64,000 bases of DNA from Sterolibacterium sp. (GTDB lineage: Bacteria > Pseudomonadota > Gammaproteobacteria > Burkholderiales > Rhodocyclaceae): assembly GCA_028713555.1 (NCBI GenBank), contig JAQTOA010000005.1:1-64000 (forward strand), given 5' to 3'. Shown here in pieces: positions 55,175 through 64,000 of the stretch. Under the pieces are notes generated by a model. That model ran no database searches, was not told where the DNA came from, and saw only the letters and a program-made list of their open reading frames with translations. A program made the position numbers and the translations under genes. Within the stretch, counting starts at the first letter, position 1, and each line of letters starts with the position of its first letter.

Positions 55175-56134
55175 ATGACACAGTTTATTGCTTTTAACGG
55201 GGACGCCGACGGTCTCTGCGCCTTGCAGCAGTTGCGCCTGGCCGAGCATTCAAACCCTACGCTGATCACCGGCGTCAAACGCGACATCCAGTTGCTCGAT
55301 CGTGTCAAGGCAGGCAGCGGCGATGAAGTGACAACGCTGGACGTTTCCCTCGACAGCAATCGCGCGGGGCTGCTGCGGCTTTTGGCTAACGGCGCCAGCG
55401 TGCGTTATTTCGATCATCACCACGCCGGTGAAATACCGCAAGACCCGAAACTGAAGACCTACATAGATCCAGCCGCCGACGTGTGTACCAGCATCCTGGT
55501 CGATCGCTACCTGCAGGGGAAATTCCGTTACTGGGCCATCGTCGCCGCCTTTGGCGACAATCTGTCCGTGGTCGGCACGGCCATGGGCCAGGCGGCCGGT
55601 CTCGACGCAGGACAGTTGACCCTGCTTGGCGAGCTTGGCGTCTGCCTGAATTACAACGCCTATGGCGACAGCATCGCCGATCTGCACTTCGATCCGGCGC
55701 TGCTGGCCGAGCAGCTGTTGCCTTATGTCGATCCACTGGAATTCGCGCGTCTCTCGCCGGCCTATGCTCACCTCGCCAGCGGCTTTGCCGAAGACATGCG
55801 CAAAGCGCGCCGCCTGCCGCCACTGCGCCAGACACCTTCGACGCTCGCTGTTCTGCTGCCAGACGAGGCTTGGGCCAGACGCGCCATCGGCGTGTTCGCC
55901 AACGAATTGGTGCAGAGCACGGGCGGCAACAAGGCGCTCGCCATCCTCTCCCCCAACGCGCTTGGCGGCTACACGGTCAGCGTACGCGTTCCTGCCAACC
56001 GCGAAACCGGCGCCGACACGTTCTGCCGCAGGTTCAACACCGGCGGCGGCCGCAAGACCGCCGGCGGCATCAATCTGCTGCCGAAGTCAGACGTGGATAC
56101 CTTCTGCGACAGTTTCGAAGCCTGTTACGCATAG
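55175..56134 (+). CDS. DHH-family phosphoesterase
   Basis: 319 residues. Metal-binding motifs include FNGDADGLCA near the N-terminus, VTTLDVSLDSN and YFDHHHAGEI (DHH motif), and a DHHA1-type C-terminus (FNTGGGRKTAGGINLL). These enzymes cleave phosphodiesters or oligonucleotides (RecJ, nanoRNase, c-di-AMP hydrolase); the substrate here is open. An 8-bp hairpin CGTGCGCC/GGCGCACG without U-tract lies just after the stop (56141-56164). Confidence 0.85.
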   Translation: MTQFIAFNGDADGLCALQQLRLAEHSNPTLITGVKRDIQLLDRVKAGSGDEVTTLDVSLDSNRAGLLRLLANGASVRYFDHHHAGEIPQDPKLKTYIDPAADVCTSILVDRYLQGKFRYWAIVAAFGDNLSVVGTAMGQAAGLDAGQLTLLGELGVCLNYNAYGDSIADLHFDPALLAEQLLPYVDPLEFARLSPAYAHLASGFAEDMRKARRLPPLRQTPSTLAVLLPDEAWARRAIGVFANELVQSTGGNKALAILSPNALGGYTVSVRVPANRETGADTFCRRFNTGGGRKTAGGINLLPKSDVDTFCDSFEACYA

Positions 56135-56305
56135 CAAGCCCGTGCGCCGAATTCCTGGCGCACGACGCTCTACCAGCAAGTCACGCCGCAGCGGGATGGC
56201 GAGGTACACCAATCGCTCCAAAAAGAACTGTCGGGCATCTTGTATGTGCAGCCCACTAGTACCCGGTTCGGCAACCGTTCTTTCTTCCAATCTTGAGGAA
56301 ACACC

Positions 56306-57073
56306 ATGAACAATCCGATGTCACTCGAAGGGCGCAACATTCTGGTAACGGGCGCCGGTCAGGGAATTGGCCGTGCGATTACCGATCTTTGCATCTCGCT
56401 CGGTGCAAACGTCGCCGGGGTGGATTTCAATCCCGACGGCCTCGATTCTGCCGCCAAACAGCATGGCAAGCGCTTCCTGTCGTTGGTCGGCAGCGTGTCT
56501 GATCAGGCTTTTGTTCAAGACGCAGTGAATAAGGCCATCGAGAACTTTGGCGCCCTGCACGGTCTGGTAAACAACGCAGGCATCACCCGGCCCGCGATGA
56601 TCGACAAGATGACGAAGGAGAACTGGGACCAGGTAATGGACGTGCACGTGAATGGTTCGTTTTATTTCCTCCAGGCCGTGGGCCGCCACATGCTGGCGCG
56701 CGCCAAGGAAGGCGACAAGGCTCCCGGCGCCATTGTCAATATCTCCTCAGATGGGGGCCGCCGCGGCAGCTTTGGGCAAATAAACTATGCTACGGCCAAG
56801 GCCGGCATTTTTGGGATGACCATGACCGCCGCGCGTGAATGGGCAGCCAAAGGCATTCGCTGCAACGCCGTGTGCTTTGGAATCGTCGAGACACAGATGA
56901 CAGAGACCATTCGCACGCGCTTCCGCGACAACTACCTTGATCAGATTCCCATGGGCCGCTGGGCCTCCGCGCAGGAAGTTTCGGTTCCCGTGGTCTTCCT
57001 GCTTTCCGAAGGCGCCTCTTACGTCACCGGGCAAGTGCTTTCCGTTAACGGCGGGTACACTATCGCCATGTAG
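56306..57073 (+). CDS. Short-chain dehydrogenase/reductase (FabG-like)
   Basis: 255 residues of the classical SDR type: nucleotide site VTGAGQGIGRA, NNAG at ~90, catalytic Ser (NISSDGG), YATAK with Tyr and Lys, and C-terminal LSEGASYVTGQVLSVNGGYTI. GAGGAA lies five bases before the ATG. It may reduce acyl-ACP or acyl-CoA intermediates or an alcohol; no fatty-acid genes are near, so the substrate is unknown. Confidence 0.9.
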   Translation: MNNPMSLEGRNILVTGAGQGIGRAITDLCISLGANVAGVDFNPDGLDSAAKQHGKRFLSLVGSVSDQAFVQDAVNKAIENFGALHGLVNNAGITRPAMIDKMTKENWDQVMDVHVNGSFYFLQAVGRHMLARAKEGDKAPGAIVNISSDGGRRGSFGQINYATAKAGIFGMTMTAAREWAAKGIRCNAVCFGIVETQMTETIRTRFRDNYLDQIPMGRWASAQEVSVPVVFLLSEGASYVTGQVLSVNGGYTIAM

Positions 57074-57226
57074 TGCCGCGCACGTGTCACGAAGCAAGAA
57101 CGACCAGGATGTAAAACCGGCAAGCGGTTCGGACAGCAGCGAAGTGATGTGTTCAATGTCTGGCAATAGCGATCATCCGACATCGTTGGTCGCAGAGAAC
57201 GAGCACCTTGCCGGACCGGTGCTTGC

Positions 57227-57240
57227 TTGACACAAATCAA
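57227..57240. promoter_or_regulatory. FNR-type box upstream of hemerythrin
   Basis: TTGACACAAATCAA matches TTGAT-N4-ATCAA with one change. It lies 113 bp before the hemerythrin start, in the 279-bp gap after the SDR gene. Regulation by an FNR/Anr-type oxygen sensor would suit an oxygen-binding protein. No FNR gene is in the window. Confidence 0.5.
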
Positions 57241-57352
57241 TACTCGGATGGCCTGTTGATCTAGGATGATTATCCCTGACGGAGGTTCATCCTTGCGCGG
57301 CGAGGCTTGAGGCATAAGAATCGCAAGCGTATTGCGTGGCGTGGAGAAGGCA

Positions 57353-57787
57353 ATGGAAGATCGGTTGATCTTTGATGCAAGATACTTGGTGGGTATTGGG
57401 CAGATCGATCGGGAACATCAGAAACTGTTTGAACTTGCGGATAAAATCTATGACTGTCTGGTGGTGGATGTAATCGTCCCGATGAAAGAAATCCGTGCGG
57501 CAATCACCGAGCTGATCGAATACACCAAAATCCATTTCGCCAATGAAGAGCAATTGATGAGGTCATCGGACTACCCTGATCTGGAGGAACACCGTGGGCT
57601 CCATGCCTATTTGATTTCCAGGATCGAGGATTTCGAGAAGAGCGTGGAACGCGGCGAGCAGGTAACCCCGGTCGATGCGTACGAGTTTCTCTGCGAATGG
57701 TTAGGCGATCACATTCGGGATAAGGATAAAAATTTCGGTGAGTACTCCTCCCATCGGGAGGAACAGGGGTCAGGAGTCCGGCCTTAG
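57353..57787 (+). CDS. Bacteriohemerythrin
   Basis: 144 residues from ATG at 57353, with GGAG six bases upstream; a TTG seven codons earlier is less likely. The di-iron ligands appear in order: IDREHQKLF, TKIHFANEEQLM, EEHRGLHAYL and WLGDHIRDKD. It binds oxygen reversibly and may deliver it to oxygenases or act as an oxygen sensor. An FNR-like box lies upstream. It is monocistronic by spacing. Confidence 0.92.
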   Translation: MEDRLIFDARYLVGIGQIDREHQKLFELADKIYDCLVVDVIVPMKEIRAAITELIEYTKIHFANEEQLMRSSDYPDLEEHRGLHAYLISRIEDFEKSVERGEQVTPVDAYEFLCEWLGDHIRDKDKNFGEYSSHREEQGSGVRP

Positions 57788-57837
57788 CCCGAGTGGGAAT
57801 CACGCCTCAGCTTGAGCGCCGGACAAGGTACCCCGGC

Positions 57838-58200
57838 ATGAGGAAGCTGGTATTGTGGCTGCTGGTGCTTGGCTTAATCGGCAACCTTGCTGGCTGCCCT
57901 GGTTCCGCCAGCGCGGTGCCGCTGATCGCATCGATCAACATTGCCGAATTGCCACGCGAAGCGAGTGTGACGTTGCGCCTGATCGAACGCGGTGGGCCAT
58001 TCCCCCATCGGCGCGATGGAGTGGTCTTTGTCAACCACGAGAAACACCTTCCCATCAAGCCGCGCGGCACTTACCACGAATACACGGTGCCCACCCCAGG
58101 CCTGCGCGGCCGCGGCGCGCGCCGCATCATCGCCAGTGAAACCGGCGAGTACTATTACACTGACGACCATTACCGGAGTTTCCGCAAGATCAGCGAATGA
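57838..58200 (+). CDS. Secreted guanyl-specific ribonuclease (RNase Sa/barnase family)
   Basis: 120 residues from ATG at 57838. The hydrophobic leader LVLWLLVLGLIGNLAGC contains a lipobox-like LAGC, then SASAVP, so either lipoprotein processing or ordinary cleavage is possible. The mature part matches RNase Sa: YHEYTV with the general base Glu81, GARRII with Arg96, and YYTDDHYRSF with general acid His111. All three catalytic residues are present. It cuts RNA after guanine. It overlaps the barstar gene as ATGA and so is co-translated with its inhibitor. Confidence 0.88.
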   Translation: MRKLVLWLLVLGLIGNLAGCPGSASAVPLIASINIAELPREASVTLRLIERGGPFPHRRDGVVFVNHEKHLPIKPRGTYHEYTVPTPGLRGRGARRIIASETGEYYYTDDHYRSFRKISE

Positions 58201-58655
58201 ACACAGCCAATTATGACCACCTCGAAGTCCTCCTGCGCGATGCTTCCCGTGCGGGCGTTTATCACCTGCCACGCTGGTCTGTTGATGGTCACGCAAGCCT
58301 CGTCGCTGCAGCCGAGGCTTGCGGCTACTTCGTGTTTAACGTCGACCTGAGCCGCGCCAAGGACAAGGATAGTCTGTTGGTGGCAATCGGCAGGGACATG
58401 GCATTCCCCGAGTGGTTCGGGCACAACTGGGATGCGCTGGCCGACTGCCTGGCCGACCTCGGCTGGCGTCCGGCCGAGGGTTACCTGGTGTTACTGGAAC
58501 ACGCCGACGCCTTGCAGGCTGGCGCCGAGGACGATTTTGTCAATACCCTGAAAATCTTCGCGGAAGCTGCCGACGAGTGGCGCGAACAAGGTATCGCCTT
58601 GTGGTGCTTGGTCGACATGCAGTCCGATGGCATCGCCTGGCTGCGGGATTTCTGA
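58197..58655 (+). CDS. Barstar-family ribonuclease inhibitor
   Basis: 152 residues. The Barstar fold is seen in FNVDLSRAKDKDSLLVAIGR, MAFPEWFGHNWDALADCLAD and GYLVLLEHAD; the Asn-Trp-Asp block of the helix that plugs the RNase active site is intact. An N-terminal extension of ~45 residues is typical of proteobacterial barstars. The start overlaps the RNase stop (ATGA) and the stop overlaps nudB (TGATG), so all three are coupled. It protects the cytoplasm from the RNase before export. Confidence 0.9.
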   Translation: MNTANYDHLEVLLRDASRAGVYHLPRWSVDGHASLVAAAEACGYFVFNVDLSRAKDKDSLLVAIGRDMAFPEWFGHNWDALADCLADLGWRPAEGYLVLLEHADALQAGAEDDFVNTLKIFAEAADEWREQGIALWCLVDMQSDGIAWLRDF

Positions 58656-59116
58656 TGTCGGGAAACAAGAAACCGGTATCGGTTCTGGTGCTGATCCACT
58701 CTCCGACATTGGAGATACTCCTGTTGGAACGCGCCACCCATCCGGGCTTCTGGCAGTCGGTCACGGGCAGCCAGGAGGATTCCGAGAGTCTGCATGAAAC
58801 CGCCAGGCGCGAAATCCGTGAAGAAACCGGCATCGACGCCGCCAGCACGGACGTCATCGACTGGCAGCTAATCAATCGCTACAAGATACTTCCGGAATGG
58901 CGCCACCGTTATCCCGCGGGCATCACCCACAACCTTGAACACGTGTATAGCCTTTGCGTGCCGCGCGAGACGCCGATCGTGATTGCGCCGGAGGAGCATC
59001 TCGGCCATCTTTGGCTACCATGGCGCGAGGCCGCAGACAAGGTCTTCTCGTGGAGCAACCGCGATGCCATCCTGATGCTGCCCCGGCGTCAGGATGTCGC
59101 TGTTTTCTCCTCCTGA
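58655..59116 (+). CDS. nudB: Dihydroneopterin triphosphate diphosphatase (Nudix)
   Basis: 153 residues. The N-terminal strand SVLVLIHSPTLEILLLERA and WQSVTGSQE lead to the Nudix box ending RREIREETG with its metal-binding glutamates. Conserved NudB features are HNLEHVYSLCVP and APEEHLGHLWLPW. It removes pyrophosphate in folate biosynthesis. Its start shares one base with the barstar stop. The 3' end overlaps the convergent CWC gene by 28 bp. Confidence 0.88.
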   Translation: MSGNKKPVSVLVLIHSPTLEILLLERATHPGFWQSVTGSQEDSESLHETARREIREETGIDAASTDVIDWQLINRYKILPEWRHRYPAGITHNLEHVYSLCVPRETPIVIAPEEHLGHLWLPWREAADKVFSWSNRDAILMLPRRQDVAVFSS

Positions 59117-59319
59117 GCCACGGCTAGTTGCTTGAGACAAGCCGGACAATAGCAGCCGGCATCGGGCTGGGTCGCCGCGAGCGGGGGCAAACTGGCGCAC
59201 CAGCAGGACTGCTGCTCCGCATTCATACCACAAGTGAACGTGGCACCGCAGCGCGGACAAATGTTCGGTGAATTCAATTCAAATTTCCCTTCTGTATAAC
59301 TCTGATCGATTGTCGGCAA
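59089..59319 (-). CDS. Cysteine-rich CWC-family protein
   Basis: 76 residues. Nine Cys are arranged CPRCGATFTCG, SCWCASLPPL and CYCPACL, the pattern of the CWC family (a likely zinc-ribbon). The function is not known. It is convergent with nudB and divergent from argB; the extra N-terminal ~15 residues may be spurious. Confidence 0.8.
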   Translation of the reverse strand: MPTIDQSYTEGKFELNSPNICPRCGATFTCGMNAEQQSCWCASLPPLAATQPDAGCYCPACLKQLAVAQEEKTATS

Positions 59320-59397
59320 GACCTTGCGCAGCCGCCAAGCGAATCATACTTGCACAGCAAGCCACGGCGCGGCTTTGCCGCACCCTTTTTTCAATGA

Positions 59398-60342
<945 letters not shown>

Positions 60343-60451
60343 CCCAATCCACCTGCCGGGTGAGCGCCCACTCATGTCGGCTAGCGGCTACAATCGACAT
60401 TCCGTGTTCGAATCGAGATGCTGGTTCGGCCGGACTAAGTGAGGAAAAAAT

Positions 60452-61027
60452 ATGGCAAGCAAACCGGGTGAACGCAAGCTGCAAATCCTGCAGGTCATCG
60501 CAGAAATGCTGCAAAATCCAGCGGGCGAGAAGGTCACCACCGCGGCACTGGCAAAGAAACTTGACGTTTCCGAAGCGGCGCTCTACCGGCATTTCGCCAG
60601 CAAGGCGCAGATGTACGAAGGATTGATCGAATTCATCGAATCTGGCCTGTTTTCCGTAATCAATAAAATCTCGGCGGAAGAGGACGGCGGACTCAAACAG
60701 ACGCAGATGATGCTGGCCCTGCTGCTCGGTTTTGCCCAGAAGAACCGCGGCCTGACACGGGTGCTAATCGGCGACGCACTGGTCAATGAAAACGAGCGCT
60801 TGCAGGCGCGCATCAATCAGTTGCTGGATCGAGTCGAAGCTTCGCTGAAACAAGCGCTGAGGATGGCGGCGGCGCAGGGCGCCTTCGCCGCCGATCACGA
60901 TGTCGCCGCCCATGCCAACCTGTTGCGCTGCTACGTGCTGGGACGCTGGCATCAGTTCGTCAAGAGCGGTTTCAAGAACGAACCGCTCGCCCAGTGGCCG
61001 CAACAGTGGCCGTTGCTGGCGCAATAG
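60452..61027 (+). CDS. slmA: Nucleoid occlusion factor SlmA
   Basis: 191 residues of the TetR fold. The N-terminal helix-turn-helix has TTAALAKKLDVSEAALYRHF then ASKAQMYEGLIEFIE, which is specific to SlmA. It binds DNA sites away from the terminus and blocks FtsZ ring assembly over the nucleoid. GTGAGGA lies before the ATG. Confidence 0.92.
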   Translation: MASKPGERKLQILQVIAEMLQNPAGEKVTTAALAKKLDVSEAALYRHFASKAQMYEGLIEFIESGLFSVINKISAEEDGGLKQTQMMLALLLGFAQKNRGLTRVLIGDALVNENERLQARINQLLDRVEASLKQALRMAAAQGAFAADHDVAAHANLLRCYVLGRWHQFVKSGFKNEPLAQWPQQWPLLAQ

Positions 61028-61122
61028 CAGGCAGAGGAACGGACATAGCCAGCCCAGTTCAACATCTTCTATCGCTGCCGATCTGAAACCGCGGCCTTTC
61101 TTCCCTCAGTAAACTTCCCGTC

Positions 61123-61923
61123 ATGAACAAATATCTATCGATCAAGAACGCATTGTCCATTTTGATCTACGTGGTGACTTTGAGCGGAATGACCAACCTT
61201 TACGCGGATCAGCCCTTGGCTGTGCCCGCAGTGGCGGCAGCCGCCGACCTCAAGTTCGCCCTGCCCGAAATCGCGCAGGCTTTCGAGGGTGCCAGCGGCC
61301 GCAAGCTGCGTCTTTCGTTCGGCTCATCCGGCATGTTTGCCCAGCAGATCGGACAGGGTGCGCCATTCGAGCTGTTCTTCAGCGCCGATGAGAGTTATGT
61401 CGAGATGCTGCAAAAAGCCGGGCGCGCCACGGATGCCGGCAAGCTCTATGCGCTGGGACGTTTGGTGCTGTTCATTCCGAACGGCTCGCCTGTTAAGGCT
61501 GACAGCAATCTCCGCGACCTCGTTGCCGCCGCGCGCGACGGACGCCTCAAACGCCTGGCCATCGCCAACCCCGAGCACGCCCCCTATGGTCGCGTTGCCC
61601 GCGAAGCTTTGCAGCGGGCCGGTGTCTGGGAGGAGATTGAGAACAAACTGGTGCTTGGCGAGAATGCCGCCCAGGCCGCGCAGTTTGCGGCGAGTGGTTC
61701 TGCCCAGGCGGGTCTGATCCCCTTGGCCCTTGCCCGTGCTCCGGGGTTTGCAGAGCGCGGGGCTTTCGCCACCCTGCCGGAAAACTGGCATACGCCGCTG
61801 CGTCAGCGCATGGTACTGATCCAGGGTGCAGGTGAAACGGCACAATTGTTTTATGCCTTCATGCAAACCCCAGCAGCGCGCGCCATTCTTGCACGTTACG
61901 GTTTCGTGATGCCGGAACCCTGA
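61123..61923 (+). CDS. modA: Molybdate ABC transporter substrate-binding protein
   Basis: 266 residues with a signal peptide (ending near LYADQP). ModA features: AVAAAADLKFALPEIAQAF, FGSSGMFAQQIGQGAPF, ELFFSADESYVEML and NPEHAPYGRVAREAL. It captures molybdate or tungstate in the periplasm. Start of modB overlaps its stop (TGATG). No ModE or moco riboswitch is visible in the 95-bp leader. Confidence 0.93.
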   Translation: MNKYLSIKNALSILIYVVTLSGMTNLYADQPLAVPAVAAAADLKFALPEIAQAFEGASGRKLRLSFGSSGMFAQQIGQGAPFELFFSADESYVEMLQKAGRATDAGKLYALGRLVLFIPNGSPVKADSNLRDLVAAARDGRLKRLAIANPEHAPYGRVAREALQRAGVWEEIENKLVLGENAAQAAQFAASGSAQAGLIPLALARAPGFAERGAFATLPENWHTPLRQRMVLIQGAGETAQLFYAFMQTPAARAILARYGFVMPEP

Positions 61924-62609
61924 TGGACTGGCCGGCGCTCGCCCTTTCGCTCAAGCTGGCGGTTGCCACGACGCTGCTATTGCTGCCCCTGGCGGTGCTG
62001 CTGGCGCGACCTCTGGCCTGGTCCAGCTTCATCGGCAAGGGCCTGGTCGAGGCGCTGGTCACTTTGCCGCTGGTATTACCGCCGACCGTGCTGGGTTTCT
62101 ATCTGCTGCTGGCAATGGGCGGCAACTCGGCGCTTGGCCATGCCTGGCATGCGCTAACCGGACGCGCGCTGGTGTTCAGCTTCGACGGCCTGTTGCTGGC
62201 TTCGCTGATTTTCAACCTGCCCTTCGCCGTGCAGCCGATTCAGCGCGCTTTCGACGCTATCCCGCGTAAGGCCCGCGAGGCGGCCTGGTGCTGCGGCCTG
62301 TCGTCATGGCGCACCTTATGGCAGGTGGAACTGCCGCTGGCCTGGCCGGGCCTGCTCTCCGCCATCGTGCTGACCTTTGCCCACACCCTGGGAGAGTTCG
62401 GCGTGGTTCTGATGGTCGGCGGCAACATTGAGGGAGAAACCCGCACCGTGGCGATCAGCATCTACGACCGAGTGCAGTCCTTCGACGAGTCTGGCGCGGC
62501 GACAATGTCGGCGCTGCTGGTGGCAATTTCTTTTGCCGCTATCACGGCCCTCAACCTCCTCACCCGGCGCATTGGCAGCACTGACCGCGCAGCAGGACAT
62601 GAGCGCTAA
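61923..62609 (+). CDS. modB: Molybdate ABC transporter permease
   Basis: 228 residues with about five hydrophobic segments and the EAA loop (AIPRKAREAAWCCGLSSW then VELPLAWPGLL). TLGEFGVVLMVGGNIEGETRT is the usual ModB ending. It forms the channel. It overlaps modA by one base and modC by 11 bases. Confidence 0.94.
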   Translation: MDWPALALSLKLAVATTLLLLPLAVLLARPLAWSSFIGKGLVEALVTLPLVLPPTVLGFYLLLAMGGNSALGHAWHALTGRALVFSFDGLLLASLIFNLPFAVQPIQRAFDAIPRKAREAAWCCGLSSWRTLWQVELPLAWPGLLSAIVLTFAHTLGEFGVVLMVGGNIEGETRTVAISIYDRVQSFDESGAATMSALLVAISFAAITALNLLTRRIGSTDRAAGHER

Positions 62610-63708
62610 GGGACTCTTCGTCACGCTGCGCCAAGCGGCGCCGATTCCGCTGGACTGTTCGCTGCAGTGCGCGCCGGGCGAACTGACGGCGCTGGTTGGC
62701 CCCTCCGGCAGCGGAAAATCCACGGTGCTGCGGTGCATCGCCGGCCTGCACCGCCCGCAACAAGGCCATGTCGCCTGCGCCGGCGCTGCCTGGCTTGACA
62801 CGGAGAAAGACCTCGTCCTGCCTCCCCAGCAGCGGCGCGTCGGCATGATGTTCCAGAATTATTCGCTGTTGCCGCATTTGACAGCAGCGGGTAACGTCGC
62901 GCTGGGGTTGGAGCACCTGCCCGCGCAGAAGCGCAGCGAAAAAGCGCGCGAGTGGTTGGCCCGCGTCCATCTGCACGGCCTGGAACAACGCCGTCCAGAA
63001 CAGCTCTCCGGTGGCCAGCAGCAGCGCGTGGCGCTGGCTCGGGCGCTGGCCAGGGAACCGCAGGTACTGTTGCTGGATGAACCGTTTTCGGCGGTGGATC
63101 AAGTGACGCGGCGCAAGTTGCAACAGGAGTTGGCCAGACTGCGCCGCGAGCTGGAGATTCCGATTGTACTGGTGACGCACGACCTGGACGAGGCGCGGAT
63201 TCTCGCCGACCGCATGGTGCTGCTGCACCGTGGAACAAGCTTGCAAAGCGGTCGCCCCGAAGAAGTCATGACGCGGCCGGCGAACGCCGCGATTGCCCAT
63301 TTGGTCGGACTGAACAATCTGTTCGCCGGCCGTATCGTTGCCCATAATGCCGAAGGTATGACAATTCTGGAGAGCCTGGGCCTGCGTCTCGAGGTTGCGC
63401 GCGATCATGGCTTCACCCCCGGCGACAAGGTGAGTTGGGTGATCCCTCCCGAGGGCATTCTGCTGCACCGGCGCGACCACCCATCGCGTGGCGAGACGGA
63501 GAATCCGGTCACAGGCAGGGTCGTTGACTGCATCGCCCTCGGCCCTTACACCCAGATCGTGCTGCGGCCGGATGGCGGAGAACTGCCATTGACGTTCTCG
63601 GTACCCACCCATGCAGCGCAGCGCAATCAGATTGCTGCCGGTGCAACGGCACGGGTTACCTTACTGGCGCAAGCAATCCATTTGATGCCGCAGGGGGAAC
63701 CACAGTAA
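62599..63708 (+). CDS. modC: Molybdate ABC transporter ATPase
   Basis: 369 residues from ATG at 62599. Walker A GPSGSGKST, signature QLSGGQQQRVALARAL, Walker B VLLLDEPFSAVD and switch His VTHDLDEA are intact. The C-terminal ~120 residues form a TOBE/MOP-type oxyanion-sensing domain (NPVTGRVVDCIALGPYTQIV). Last gene of modABC. Confidence 0.93.
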   Translation: MSAKGLFVTLRQAAPIPLDCSLQCAPGELTALVGPSGSGKSTVLRCIAGLHRPQQGHVACAGAAWLDTEKDLVLPPQQRRVGMMFQNYSLLPHLTAAGNVALGLEHLPAQKRSEKAREWLARVHLHGLEQRRPEQLSGGQQQRVALARALAREPQVLLLDEPFSAVDQVTRRKLQQELARLRRELEIPIVLVTHDLDEARILADRMVLLHRGTSLQSGRPEEVMTRPANAAIAHLVGLNNLFAGRIVAHNAEGMTILESLGLRLEVARDHGFTPGDKVSWVIPPEGILLHRRDHPSRGETENPVTGRVVDCIALGPYTQIVLRPDGGELPLTFSVPTHAAQRNQIAAGATARVTLLAQAIHLMPQGEPQ

Positions 63709-63730
63709 ATCTTGAGTAAAGCCGTTCGCT

Positions 63731-63907
63731 TCAGGATTTCCAGGCTACTTTCGATTCGGCGTCACGGCGTAGTTCCTCCAGATTCTGTGGTTTGTCCCAC
63801 CACAGGGCTCGGCCGAGTTTTTGTTGCTCCAATTCTTCGGGGTGTTGCTTGAGCCAATCACGCATGAATTTGGTGTGTTCGGATTCGTAATCGTTGTACA
63901 TGGCCAT
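63731..63907 (-). CDS. DUF3460-family small protein
   Basis: 58 residues from ATG at 63907 with AGGAG seven bases upstream; a second ATG lies at 63901. The chain reads MYNDYESEHTKFMRDWLKQH, then GRALWWDKPQ, the hallmark GRALWWDK of the DUF3460 family of betaproteobacteria. Function unknown. It is tail-to-tail with modC (22-bp gap) and just downstream of a further minus-strand gene. Confidence 0.88.
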   Translation of the reverse strand: MAMYNDYESEHTKFMRDWLKQHPEELEQQKLGRALWWDKPQNLEELRRDAESKVAWKS

Positions 63908-63932
63908 GACGTTTCTCCTGTAAAAATCTCAA

Positions 63933-64000
63933 TCAGTCCCTGGTGCGAATAATCCGCACGACTTCAGATATATGCCGCAAACCGCGCATGATACGGGCAA
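63933..64000 (-). CDS. 3' end of an unidentified minus-strand gene
   Basis: The frame is open from the window edge to a TGA at 63933-63935 and ends ARIMRGLRHISEVVRIIRTR then D. The pattern resembles the final helix-strand of an ACT domain such as the end of RelA/SpoT, but 21 residues are too few to name it. The DUF3460 gene starts 25 bp downstream, so the two are probably one operon. Confidence 0.5.
   Translation of the reverse strand, partial: ARIMRGLRHISEVVRIIRTRD

Noticed and set aside
56141-56164. CGTGCGCC/GGCGCACG hairpin after the DHH gene as a terminator
   Set aside because: There is a good stem but no U-tract on either side; mentioned only as a possible weak structure.
60395-60440. 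GTTCGAATC resembling a tRNA T-loop upstream of slmA
   Set aside because: No acceptor, D or anticodon stems can be formed around it.

Overview
This window reads as a stretch of chromosome from a GC-rich betaproteobacterium, probably a sulfur-oxidising member of the Rhodocyclales/Nitrosomonadales side of the class. The reasons are the gene neighbourhoods def-fmt-LysM-dprA-smg-topB and argB-slmA, the qmoAB-hdrCB electron-transfer operon typical of APS-reductase-based sulfur metabolism, and the general protein similarity. No rRNA, tRNA, CRISPR array, integrase or intact insertion sequence was seen.

Region 1 (1-34.4 kb) is a cell-surface island. It opens with a minus-strand operon for a SapC-like protein, a TPR-methyltransferase and a SPINDLY-type O-GlcNAc transferase (cut by the window edge). 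A large threonine/alanine-rich DUF4214 protein, probably an S-layer or type I-secreted surface protein, follows, then a FecR-domain periplasmic protein and a broken hicA with an intact hicB. An export-and-glycosylation block runs from 11 to 27.5 kb: Wzm, Wzt, three GT4-like transferases, a coiled-coil methyltransferase, several polytopic membrane proteins, two GT2 transferases, GtrA and another methyltransferase. The block is followed by a three-part minus-strand group: a TPR/outer-membrane barrel protein, a CHASE2 adenylate cyclase and a Crp-type regulator. A DUF4214-bearing M10 metalloprotease closes the region. Two perfect TGTGA-N6-TCACA sites lie in front of the S-layer-like gene and the fecR gene. 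Together with the cyclase and the Crp protein they suggest a self-contained cAMP circuit governing the surface layer. A 6-kb AT-richer glycosyltransferase cassette (21.45-27.48 kb) is bounded by 49-bp direct repeats derived from the 3' end of the barrel gene.

Region 2 (34.5-39.6 kb) is the qmoA-qmoB-hdrC-hdrB operon, in which HdrC and HdrB stand in for the membrane subunit QmoC.

Region 3 (39.6-64 kb) is mostly housekeeping: htpX, fmt, def, a LysM protein, dprA, smg, topB, an EamA transporter, a radical SAM protein, oxyR with a SWIM-SNF2 helicase, a DHH phosphoesterase, an SDR oxidoreductase, bacteriohemerythrin, an RNase Sa-type ribonuclease with barstar, nudB, a CWC protein, argB, slmA, modABC and a DUF3460 gene. 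Beside oxyR lies a decayed dps gene with two in-frame stops.
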